Source of the DNA: Anadara kagoshimensis
Taxonomy: Eukaryota > Mollusca > Bivalvia > Arcoida > Arcidae
Direction of reading: 5' to 3'
NCBI GenBank assembly: GCA_021292105.1
Contig: CM037867.1
Location: forward strand, 10,729,721 to 10,793,720
DNA length: 64,000 bases
Positions 46,624 through 58,600 of the stretch are shown one piece after another. The notes under the pieces were generated by a model. The model was not told the origin of the DNA. It ran no database searches and saw only the letters and a list, made by a program, of their open reading frames with translations. The first letter of the stretch is position 1, and the number at the start of each line of letters is the position of its first letter. The position numbers were made by a program, and so were the translations under genes.

Positions 46624-49600
46624 ATTAATGCTGATTATTAGGACCAGCAAGACATATTCCTTTGAGTGGAGGTCAACATCAGAGATCCTACCATTTCTAT
46701 ATTTTCCTACACAGTTAAACCTGTCTATAAAGGCCACCCAAAGGAACCAGTAAAAGTGGCCTTAATAGACAGGTGACCTTTGTATACAGGTTCAAATAAT
46801 ATGAATAAAGAACAATTAAGATACAATTATACTGGCCTGTATATATAGGCAGGTGACCATTATATAGATGTGGCCTTGGGGGCAGGTTGGGCTGTATTTC
46901 CTATAATTTTTTTTACCCTTTTCTTATATTTTCCTATCATGATTTTTGTTACTGGAATTCAGAATGGGGACATTTTCTTGCATTTAGTACATAATATATG
47001 AAACAACATTCGCGTTTATTTATTTTGAAACCAGCAAGTATACATTACAGCTGCCAATATTTTATGTTTGTTAGTAAAAGGGGGAACAGAAATGGCTGTA
47101 GGAGAGGCCATGGATGTATATATTTTTGTAAAAATTATTTTAAAATATTCCTATAATTTTATTGGAAACTCCTATAATTTTCTATAAAACTCCTATAATT
47201 TTGATGCCACATTCCTATTTTTCCTATATTTTGGACCTCAAAATGGTAGGATCCCTGCAACATGTAACGATTAGAAGTCACAATATGTAAACATGCTGGG
47301 CAGCTGACAGTGCATGTAGGTAGAAAAATCGATAATGCATGCAACAGTCATGACTGTGTGATGAAGCGAAACACGGTGTTGACGTCACTACGTCAGATGT
47401 ATGTACAATGTATGAGTACATTGAAGGTCACGGCCATATTTGTTTTCATTGACGACAAATGAAGGCTCTTGGTTTTTTGGTTTTTTTTTCATATATTGAC
47501 ACCGCATGCACCAGGTATGATACTTTGTTAAAATAAATTACAATAATATTGTAATACTATGTCAAAATTTCAAAGAGAAAAGACCATGGTACAAAAAACG
47601 TACAAGTTTTAAAAATCGAGTCGAGTTTCATGCTGATAAGGCTACAGTGATTTTTAAGAGAAATCAGGTGCCGTCAGGAAATAGAGGTTTTTTTGCAAGT
47701 ATGCGTGTCATCCAGAATTTTTTCATACATGCTTAATTTTAAGTTCATAACAAATCTGCTTCTAATGCGTTTACACCCATAAATGCAAATTTTACCGTTA
47801 AAATACGACACTGAATTTACACACTGAAGCTCGCGGCCATATTTGTTTTCATTGACGACGAATGAAGGATCTTGGTTTTTTGCTTTTTTCAGATATGCAC
47901 CAGGTATAATATTTTGCGAAAATAAATAACAATAGTATTGTAATGTTATATCAAAATTTCAAAGAAAGTAAGTCATGTTACAAAAAACGTACAAGTTTTA
48001 AAAATTGAGTCATGCTGATTAACAGTGATTTTCAAGAGAAACCAGGTGCCGTCAGAAAATCGCGAATTTTTTGTAAGTATGCATGTCATCTCGGATTTGT
48101 TCATACTGCGAAATTCTAAGTTCATGACAAATCTGCTTATAATGCGTTCACACCCATAAATGCAAACTTTACCGTTCAAACACGACACTGAATTTACTGT
48201 ACACTGAAGCTCGCGACCATTTTTGTTTTCATTGACGACGAATGGAGGCTCTTGGTTTTTTGCTTTTTTCAGATATCTACACTTTATGCACCAGGTATAA
48301 TATTTTAAGAAAATAAATAACAATAGTATTGTAATGTTATGTCAAAATTTCAAAGAGAAATATTCATGGTACAAAAAACGTACAAGTTTTAAAAATCGAG
48401 TTGAATTTCGTGCCGATTTTCAAGAGAAATCGGGCGCCGTCAGAAAATCGCGAATTTTTTATAAGTATGATATGTCATCAAAGATTTTATAATACATGCG
48501 AAATTTTAAGTTTATATACATGTGCTTATATTGCGTTTTCACCCATACATGCAAATTTTACCGTTAAAATACGAAACTGAATGTGACCGATTGTTTTCCG
48601 GTGTCGGACACTTGACAAAAAATAATCCCGTTTTTTCGACCGCGGAAGGTTTCAAAAAACAAAACCAAAACACAATTTGCTCTTGGCGTTTCCCCTGTAA
48701 ACAAATTAGCATGAACAAGATGCACTTACATTATAAAATACAAAATAAAACTGCACTAACTTAAAATCGATTCCGGACCGGGTATTACAAGAATACAGCT
48801 TAGGTTAGTACTGTTGTATGATATTGTTGCAATGCTTTGTATATTGTATATAACTATGTACATTCCTGTGATATAATTCCCAGGGTTTACCACTTCAAAA
48901 CTAAAATATACATCAACAGCTGTCACAGGCCAAACTAATACAGTAACAACGATGTTTGGTGAGAAACAAACCACGACAGCTTCACCACAAGAGACAACAA
49001 ATACTACACAAACGTCGACAGGTACAACAAAAATAGAAACAATGACAACAAAAATACCATTAACCGCAGCAGAAGGACCAATAACAACTTCAACAATAAC
49101 AGGAATACCGACAACGACAACAACAGAAACACCATCGACAGGAACGGAAACACCATCAACCACAGCAACGGAAACACCACCAACAACAAAAACACCAAAA
49201 ACAACAACGGAAACACCAACAGCGACAGCAACGGAAAAACCAACGAAAGCAAAAGAAATACCAACAACGACAGAAATGTCAGCATCGGAAACACCTACGT
49301 TTACAACAACACCAACGACAGCATCGGAAACTCTAACAACGGCAGCAACGAAAACACCAACGACAGCAACGGAAACACTTACAACAGTGACACCAACAAC
49401 GACAGCAATGGAAACACCAACGGCATCAACAGAAGCACTAACAACTGCAACAACAGAAACACCAACAACGGCAGCAACTGAAACACCAACAACGACAGCA
49501 ACGGAAACACCAACAACCACAGCAACGGAAACACCAACGACGAAAACAACAGAGACACCAACAACGACAGCAACGGAAACACCAACAACAGAGACACCAA

Positions 49601-52600
49601 TAACGACAGCAACAGAAACACCAACAACAGAGACACCAATAACAACAGTAACGGAAACACCAAAGACAGCAACAGATGCACTAACAACTGCAACAACAGA
49701 AACACCAACAACGACATCAACTGAAACACATACAATGACAACAACGGAAACATCAACGACAGCATCTGAAATTTCAACAACGACAACAACAGAAACACAA
49801 ACAACGATAGCAACGGAAACACACACGACAACAAAAACACCAACAAAAGCAACGAAAACACCAACAAAAGCAACTGAACCATCTTTGACAGCAACGGAAG
49901 CATTAACAACGACAACAACAGAAACACCAACAACGACAGCAACTGAAACCCCTACGACAACAAAAACACCAACGACAGCATCGGAAACATCAACGACAGC
50001 ATCGGAAACACCAAAAACCACAGCAACACAAAAAAAACCAACGACAGCATCGGAAACACCAACAACCACAGCAACAGAAACACCAACGACAGCATCTGAA
50101 AAACCAACGATAGCAACGGAAGCACCAACAACGACAACAACAGAGACACCAACAACGACAACAGAGACACCAAAAACGCCAGCAACGGAAACATTAACGA
50201 CAGCAACTGAAAAACCAACAACAACAACAACAGAGACACCAAAAACGACAGCAACGGAAACATCAACGACAGCAACTGAAAAACCAACAACGACAACAAC
50301 AGAGCACCCAAAAAACGACAGCAACGGAAACATCAACGACAGCAACTGAAAAACCAACAACGACAACAACAGAGACACCAAAAACGACAGCAACGGAAAC
50401 ACAAACGACAACAAAAACACCAACAAAAGCAACGAAAACATTAACAATAGCAACAAAAACACCGACGACAGCAACTGAATCACCTTTGACAGCAACGGAA
50501 GCACTTACAACGACAACAACAGAAACACCAACAACGACAGCAACTGAAACCCCTACGACAACAAAAACACCAACGACAGCATCGGAAACACCAACAACGA
50601 CGGCAACGGAAACACCAACAATGATGGCAACTGAAACACCAACAACCAAAGCAACTGAAACACCAACGACAGCAACAGAAACACCAACAACAGTAACAGA
50701 AATACCTACGACAACTAAAACATTAACGACAGCAACAGAAACACCTAAGACAACAAAAACACCAACGACAGCAACAGAAACACCAACAACAGTAACAGAA
50801 ATACCTACGACAACAAAAACACCAACGCCAGCTACGGAAACACCTACGACAGCAACGGAAGCACCAACAAAGACAACAACAGAAACACAAACGACAACAA
50901 AAATACCAACGACAGCAACGGAAACAATATCAACGACAGCTTTAGAAACACCAACAAAGCCAGAGATGCCAGAAACGACAACAATAGTAACTACGACAAC
51001 AATAACAACAGCGGAAATACAAACGAAATCGGAAATGCCAGCGACGACAACAAAAGCACCTACGGCAACAACAACATCAACCGAAACAATGACAACAGCA
51101 GAAATTCCAGTTACAACAAGCCTTACAGCAGAAAAAGCAACATTAACATCTGCGAGTACAACAGAAAGACCAACAACGACACCGGAAGCAGCAAAAACAA
51201 CACTTTCAAGAACGACAACAGAAATATTGACAACGACGACACAAACACCAACGACCAATATAACAAAAGGTAAGACTATATCAATCAAGTGTCTCCTCGG
51301 CTGAGTGTAAGCGTAAATATACATTTTGGTCGCCCATCAATGGTTTGCTGAATGCAGACAAAATAGGTGGTTTAGGCTGACTTTCCTGACTTAACGACGA
51401 TATATTTTTTTATTGCGAGGTACCATTAAAAAAACATGACATCGTAAAGACAGAAAATTCGGCCTAGGTGAACACTTACAATTAATGCTTATATACAACG
51501 CAATAACTATATTGCATGGCTTGTTGCTTTTTTTAAAATCACCATCATTATCGGGCCATGATTTAGTTTTATCGGTTGTTTAAGTACGTGCACTTTCTTG
51601 TTCTTTGGTCTTATTGTTGGTGTTTGTTTTTTATTTATGTTATTTTTAAATTTATTTTTTATTTTGTATTTCGTATTTTGTCTAAATTATTTATTTATTT
51701 ATAAATGTTGGTATTTTTTTTTAAAATATAATTATTATTTTTTAAATTTATTTGTTTTTATATTTCGTATTTGTTTTATGTTATATTATATTATTTATTT
51801 ATTTATAAAAATGTGGCATACATACCCATAATAAGTTTCTCTAGTTTTTAACATGTGTTGTAAGTTTTCTTTTCTTCTTCAGAGTTTAAGAGAGTTTGTT
51901 ATTTTACAAATTGGGCTCAGTATAGAACTAAGCCTTTCTGGTTTTTCCCAGAGGATACTAACGCCGATCTATGTACACATATTATATATGCATTTGGAAA
52001 AGTTGAAAATAACGATATAAAAGCCTACGAGTGGAATGATGAGAGTGCAGACTGGGGAAAAGGTAGGAGTTAAGTTGAGTAATTGTGTTTAACATCCAAG
52101 TCAAAAATATTTCACTTATATCGAGAAGTCGCCAGCTATAGGCGAAGTGCAGAAGTATTGTCTGTGCGTTGCGGTGATGTAGGTAGGGGATTTGATTTTC
52201 AATAAGTAAAGTGAAATGAAATTATGATGTTGTAAGCTTCAGCCAAGGTTGTCATACTCATGACCATATCGGCTTTAGTACACGAAGAAAAACCATAGAC
52301 CTTCAGCAGGAGAACTTTCTCCATATAGCATTTACTTGAGTCCGGGAATGCGTAATTGAAGGTACTATATAATTTTATTACTCTGACACCGGCAATAGCC
52401 ATCATCGTAAACACTGAAGCCCATAATATATAATCAGTCATAGTAATGCCAGTTGATGTCCAATGACCAAAGCCTTTATTGTGTTCATAGAAGACCATCA
52501 AGTATACAGTTATATACTGGATATATTGAAGGACAAATTATAACTCGTAACACTATATATACGTAGTTTTAATTCTCAATGTTATGTCATCTTTTTGTTA

Positions 52601-55600
52601 TCTACCAGGTAAATAAAAAAAAAATCAATTACATCTTATAATTTGTAATAAATTCGAAAAAATCAATCTGTTTGTCTAGATTTTTAATAAGCGTTTCATT
52701 TGTTTTACATTAGACACAGGCTTGTATCAGAGAATGATGGGTATCAGAGTTATGAACCCTGATGTAAAAATACTATTGGCGATTGGTGGTTGGAATCATG
52801 GAACAGCAACATTCAGCGCCGTTGTCAAGACAACAGAGAACATACTGATCTTTGCAGATAATGCTGTACAGTTCCTACGTAAACACGATTTTGACGGATT
52901 AGATTTAGATTGGGAGTATCCGGGATCACGTGGTAGCCCCAAGGAAGATAAGGAAAGATTTACACAATTCGTACAGGTGGGACGAATAGTAAAATACAAA
53001 ATGTTTCTTTTTAGAAATATAAATAAAATCATTTAAATTAATCGAATCAAGTATACCAGTCCATGTCTTAATCATAACAATTGAACATTAATTTAGTAAG
53101 GGATAAAGTTGAAAGTTGTCATTTTATTTAATTTGTGCCCCTTAAGAAGTTTTCAACCTCAAAAGAGACGACTGTTATCTACATAGTTTTTGCAAGGGTT
53201 AGAGACGCATATATATATATTAAAAACTTAAAAATAAGTTAATCTTGTTATCTTGTTATTCTTGTTACATATAAATGTAACAAGAAGAACCATACACAAC
53301 GGTGAAACATGTTTTACAAATAGTAAATTCAGTTATTTTTAAGAAAACATTTTAACTTATTTTTAAGTTTTTAATATATAAATTTACCTTACACAAAGAA
53401 TAAACTTTATCGACATATTTGGAATTATATATTATATCGGTGTTTGCTATAAAACATTTGCATTGCGGAGAACTGAAAGGTGACAACGAAGAATATAAAA
53501 AAAAACCAAAGCATTCAATCATGTAATGTTTTGTTAAATTTTATGGAAATGGAAAACATTATTTTGTCAGTAAATAAAAAAACATACTAATCCATGTCCG
53601 AATCAAATCCAGAAGCAAAGTAAGTAATAACTTTGGAATTGACAAGTTAGGTTAGACACGTGTGTTACGCCACATAGCGGTGTTGCCGCATAAACGTGTT
53701 CCAACACGTCTATGCGGGGAATTTCAACGCATAAAGAGAAAGCTTTTATGCGGCAAAAAGACTACATTCCGCCGCATAAAGAAAACAATTACTATCATCA
53801 CCTGCATTTACACCTCCATCATTATTACCACCTTCACAAAAAGCACCACCACCATTGTGATGATCATTATTATATTATTATTATCATTATTATTATTAAT
53901 ATTATTATTATTATTATTATTATTAAAGCAAAAGTCGAAATTCTGCCAAAATCAGAATTTAACGATCATCAACATTACAGTCATAATTGTCACCGCCGTC
54001 GGCACGACGACCGTAACATCGTCGTCGCGCTCTCATCGTTCCTGTCCCCATCCTCGTATTATTATTACCATTATTAACAACACCAACAACATAAATTCTC
54101 AATTGTCACCGTCGTCGTCATAATTTATGTCACCACCACCGTTTTTGTCGAGATATCAGCTCTTTTTAAATTTAATACCACTCGTTAAAATTAGCCATCG
54201 TTATGCGTTCAAAAGGCAGCCTTGCGCCGCATATAAGCACACATCTTTATGCGTTGAACGCCGTCGCATAAACATGGCGGACCTCTTTATGCGTTGGAAT
54301 TCCCCGCATAGACGTGTTGGGCGCGTTTATGCGACAACACCGCTATGTGGCGTAACACACGTGAACTTCCACCAGGGAAGTGAGATCGGGTGCTCCCAAT
54401 GGTAGCACCTCCTGTAAGTTAGCTAAACCCGTCAGTGTGTAATTAAAATTGTGTGAACGGAACATGGAACTATGGGACGTCAAATATACCTAGGGCAATT
54501 CTGAACACAGAGATATTAAACTTATCAACAATACTGTGATGACGACCATAAAACTTTTCGAAGACCATGATAAGCATATGCTTGTAATATCCGTGGATCA
54601 ACAACTCATTTAAAAACAGCCTCCTTTTATCTTTCTTTAGTAAGTGAAAATTGATCCTGGACTAAACTTTTTAAAATAGTACGTAAGAATAATAAGATTG
54701 ATGAGATTGGATAATTGTACATTTATATTTTGTGATTAGTTACTTAGGGAGAAGTTTGATACAGAGTCAGTCCAGAGTGGTAAAGAGCGATTATTACTGA
54801 CAGCGGCTGTAGCAGCGGGGAAGAGTACTATAGACAATGGTTACGAAATCAAGAAAATATCTGAGTACGTTTGGGTTAATTGAATTTACTATAGGTCCCG
54901 CACGATAACTTGGCACATCCGGGCTTATTCATTTTGTAAATAAACATTGTAACTCGGACTCATGAAACACGCACATTGAACAACTCGCCAATGTCCATGC
55001 TGCACCTTCATACATATTTTTGTTGAAATATATTTATCATATTCCACTTATCTTGGACATTTTCATTTATGTTCTTTATTTGAAACTTTTTAAATATTCA
55101 CATGAAATTATTTCATTTCTGCATAATTTTTGTGAAGTTCCACATAACTGTGGAACGAATTGTCTGAAGATATAACAAGGTATTTGTCCTTAACACCTTT
55201 AATTTGATAGGATAGGTTACTGTCGTCCTTGGCTCAGTGGTATGTAACATATCTTACAGTTAGTGGACAGCTATATAATTTTGTCACAAGTGAGTTCGAA
55301 CACTACCGGGTCCATACATATATATTTTTTAATTTTATCTAATTTTGTTTTTAATTTTTATTATAAAAACTTTTCAATTAAAAAGTAAAAGAAATAAATG
55401 AATCTATACTAATTATTTAAATGTGCTATCAGGCTAATAATTAATAATTTCTATCTTGTAAATGTATGAACAACCTAAATTTTAAAATTCTTGTGGAAAT
55501 TATTTCTACCAGAACTACATCACATTTAAAATTAGCACAGGGCAAAATTTCATACAGAAATCAAAATATTAGCACTATTTGGGACTAATCACTATTATTA

Positions 55601-58600
55601 ATCCGTACCTCACCGCCGCGTCATACGAAAAAATCAAACTGTAAACCTATATTAATTTGGAAAAGGATGTCAACATCAATAAATTTTATACTGTGTTTAT
55701 TCATTTATTTATTGTTTTTTTTAATTTATTTATTTTATTTATTCATATCTGGGAATAGACAGTTAATATTGTTGTCATGTGCATAATTTTAAATTTAATA
55801 TTTTTCTCTGTTAAAATTCAAAATGCTCCACATGACGCTGTGCGAAATATAAAAATACAATTCCTCCTTACAAGTGAAATATTTTATGTCCAACAACACA
55901 ACTCATATTAATGCATTCATTTATAATTTTTATTAATAGATTCAAAATTAAAGTGAATCAAATGTACCAGTTTCCAATTTGTGATGCAAGAGATTACAGC
56001 AGGTGTTTGTTCTAATTAATAATATAATACAATAGGATATGAATTCCAACATATCATGGCGTTGGGTGGATCTGAGAGTTAAAAGGGACGAGATGTTAAT
56101 TATTAAGTTAATTGGACCATTAATTAGAACATGCGAACGAGTTGAATGGTCACGCCCTCGTAAAAAGTGAGAATATAGTATAATAGGTATAAGGCGAAAA
56201 CGAGGCAACACGTGTGATTTTCATAACCGAGAAGATGTCTCAAAAAAAAAAGATTTTATTAAATTCACAGGCAAAACAAATTGCCATCAATGTTGTAAAA
56301 CATTGCTTTGATGAGGCAAAACAAAAATGTCTCATAAATCCCATCAGCTGTCCCTTGGAGAGAGCAAGTGCAATGACGGGTGTGCCGAGGAGAAGATTAT
56401 CAAGATTAAAACCATTTCAGAAGAAGATACGACTGATACAGCTGACGAAATTTTTACTGTTACCAACTTGCATGGAGCTGCACAATTATAAATTCCAGAC
56501 ACAAAATAAAAACAAAAACAGAATAAGACTAAGTACATAAGATTAATAAATAAATAGTTTTGAATTAAAATTTTTCGCAAAGCCATTCAGTAACTTGTTT
56601 TAAATATATTCAGCATACATTTCATGGTGAAGAATTTATTATTTGATACAGCAAATAATAAGAAATAATTATTATTATTTTCTATTTTGACTTTTTATTA
56701 AATAAATATAGAGTCAAAATAGCACTGTTACGCCACATAGCGGTGTTGCCGCATAAACGCGCCCGACACGTCTATGCGGGGAATTTCAACGCATAAAGAG
56801 GTCGGCCACGTTTATGCGGCGGCGTTCAACGCATAAAGATGTGGTGCTTATATGCGGCGCGAGGCTGCCTTTTTGACGCATAAAGAGGACTCATTTTAAT
56901 AACTTAGTATGAATTTTAAAAAGAGCTAATATCTAGAAAAATACGATGGTGGTGACATTAATTATGACGATGACAATTGGCTGTAATGTTGATAAGCGTT
57001 AAATTGTGATTTTGGCAGAATTTCGGCTATTGCTTTAATAATAATATAATAATAATAATGATATTAATAATAATAATGATAATGATGATCACGATGATAG
57101 TGATGGTGGTGTTTTTTTTAATGAAGGTGTTAATGATGATGGTGTAGGTGATGATAGTAAATGTTTTCTTTATGCGGCGGAATGTAGCCTTTTTGCCGCA
57201 TTAAAGCGTTCTCTATATGCGTTGAAATTCCCCACATAGACGTGTTGGAACACGTTTATGCGGCAACACCGCTATGTGGCGTAACATAGCACACGACAAT
57301 ATATTGACGATATTATTATTAATGACATTATTGTTATTAAAATTACTATTATTAATGGGCTTAATCAAACTTTTTTGTTAAAAAAAAATGTATTATAGCA
57401 GGACAGAACTCTCAACACTTGTCCCCGTTATACACTATGGGCCAAAACATAACATTTATCGAACGAGCTGCAATGTTTATTTACAAACTGAAAAACCCCG
57501 GATGTGCCAAGTTATCGTGCGCGACCTATACATACTGTATAATGTTTATATTTTGCTGTAGTTTTATTTTCGCAATATTCGCGACACAGTGTATTCCCGC
57601 GAAAATAAAACAGTTGCAAAAATACCATCCCATTAATCTTCCTAACGAAGTTTCACTTTAATCAGATAAGACCGCGAAAATATGACACCGTGAATATGCT
57701 AGCCATCGTCAAACCGCGAAACTTCGACACCGTGAAAATAAAGCAATATACAGTAATTTTTGCAAAAGTCTGTGTTCTCTCTTTCTCATTAAAGAGAGTG
57801 GAGCGTTGTAGAGCCAAACATTGTTTTGGTTTTGATGTGGTGGTAAATACTGGTATGGCCTATTCACACAGTCTTTACGGTATTATAGTTGTTTCGATGT
57901 ACAGGGATATGTACATTTGTTGCAAAATGTCTTCCGCTTTTTAATTGTGTATTGATCTTGTACTGGATTATGAACACGATCACAGTAACTTAAACAGTAG
58001 TACGTCAAAAGGAGACCAGACCCGTTTTCATAATCATTCCTTAACTAAGATTTTCCCTTTACTTAAATTTAGCAAATTTTGCAAGCTCTTTTTTGAACTA
58101 TGAATACATTTCTTTAAAACCAAATACAAATGTACAGATGTCATAAGCGTGATATAATCTTTAAAATGACACATTAAATTCCCTGATATCTTAACAATTA
58201 ACAAAATTATAAAGGTTTTTACTTTGGCAGATCAAGTTAAGGAAAATCTTAACAAATAATTGTAAAACCAAGACCAGCTACTGACTGAACATCTTCTATC
58301 GCGGTTTAGGTTTCGAATTGCTAATTGGTTTTGTAAACATAAATTGAAATTTCACTTTGGTCACATGAAAAAACGTTAGTATAAATCCGCTGGTGAGAAA
58401 AATGACTCACAACTTTTAGATACTCCCGATTTCCCCTTATATTTTTCAAATATTTGTGATTTTTTTGTTTCTTTTAAAATAATCCTGTGCATTTAAACCA
58501 CATTTGTGTTTGATTTAGATCAAAATGTTTTTCACAGCCTGGCAAATACTGATGCAAGTTACTTCTCTTTTAAATTACAACGGTTGTTTAGTTGTTGGAG

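Larger units (their letters stand above)
42647..48883. other. Chitinase intron 1 (6.2 kb), repeat-rich
   Basis: Holds an (ATT)n at about 43639-43674, a MITE at 46711-46896, CT/CA repeats at 46579-46624 and three 390-bp tandem units at 47440-48600. A 16-base motif (ACAGGGGAAACGCCAA) occurs near 43786 and inverted near 48690, so a 4.9-kb inserted element is possible. No coding sequence supported. Confidence 0.6.
52977..54739. other. Chitinase intron 4, with nested elements
   Basis: A short inverted pair lies at 53220-53240 and 53354-53374 (TTAAAAACTTAAAAATAAG and its complement). Then a family R copy split by the 695-bp TGT...ACA element. Confidence 0.75.

Noticed and set aside
48756..50504. 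582-codon antisense ORF rich in Val
   Set aside because: Mirror of the Thr-rich mucin exon; ACA/ACC repeats read as TGT/GGT on the other strand. The plus strand has matching splice sites and phases.
51598..51831. Hydrophobic Phe/Leu/Tyr-rich ORF as a small membrane protein
   Set aside because: Lies in the intron between the mucin and GH18 exons and consists of T-rich low-complexity sequence.
53662..54123. Two overlapping ORFs of 121-153 codons
   Set aside because: They lie wholly inside a non-autonomous transposon and its (ATT)n/AC-rich centre; no domain and no splice link.
54740..54747. Alternative chitinase exon 5 acceptor TTACTTAG seven bases downstream
   Set aside because: It would give a stop codon within four codons in the required phase; the upstream TGTGATTAG site keeps the GH18 frame.
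55214..55312. Functional tRNA gene
   Set aside because: A- and B-box-like sequences are present, but I could not pair a full acceptor, anticodon and T stem; a SINE head or remnant is more likely.
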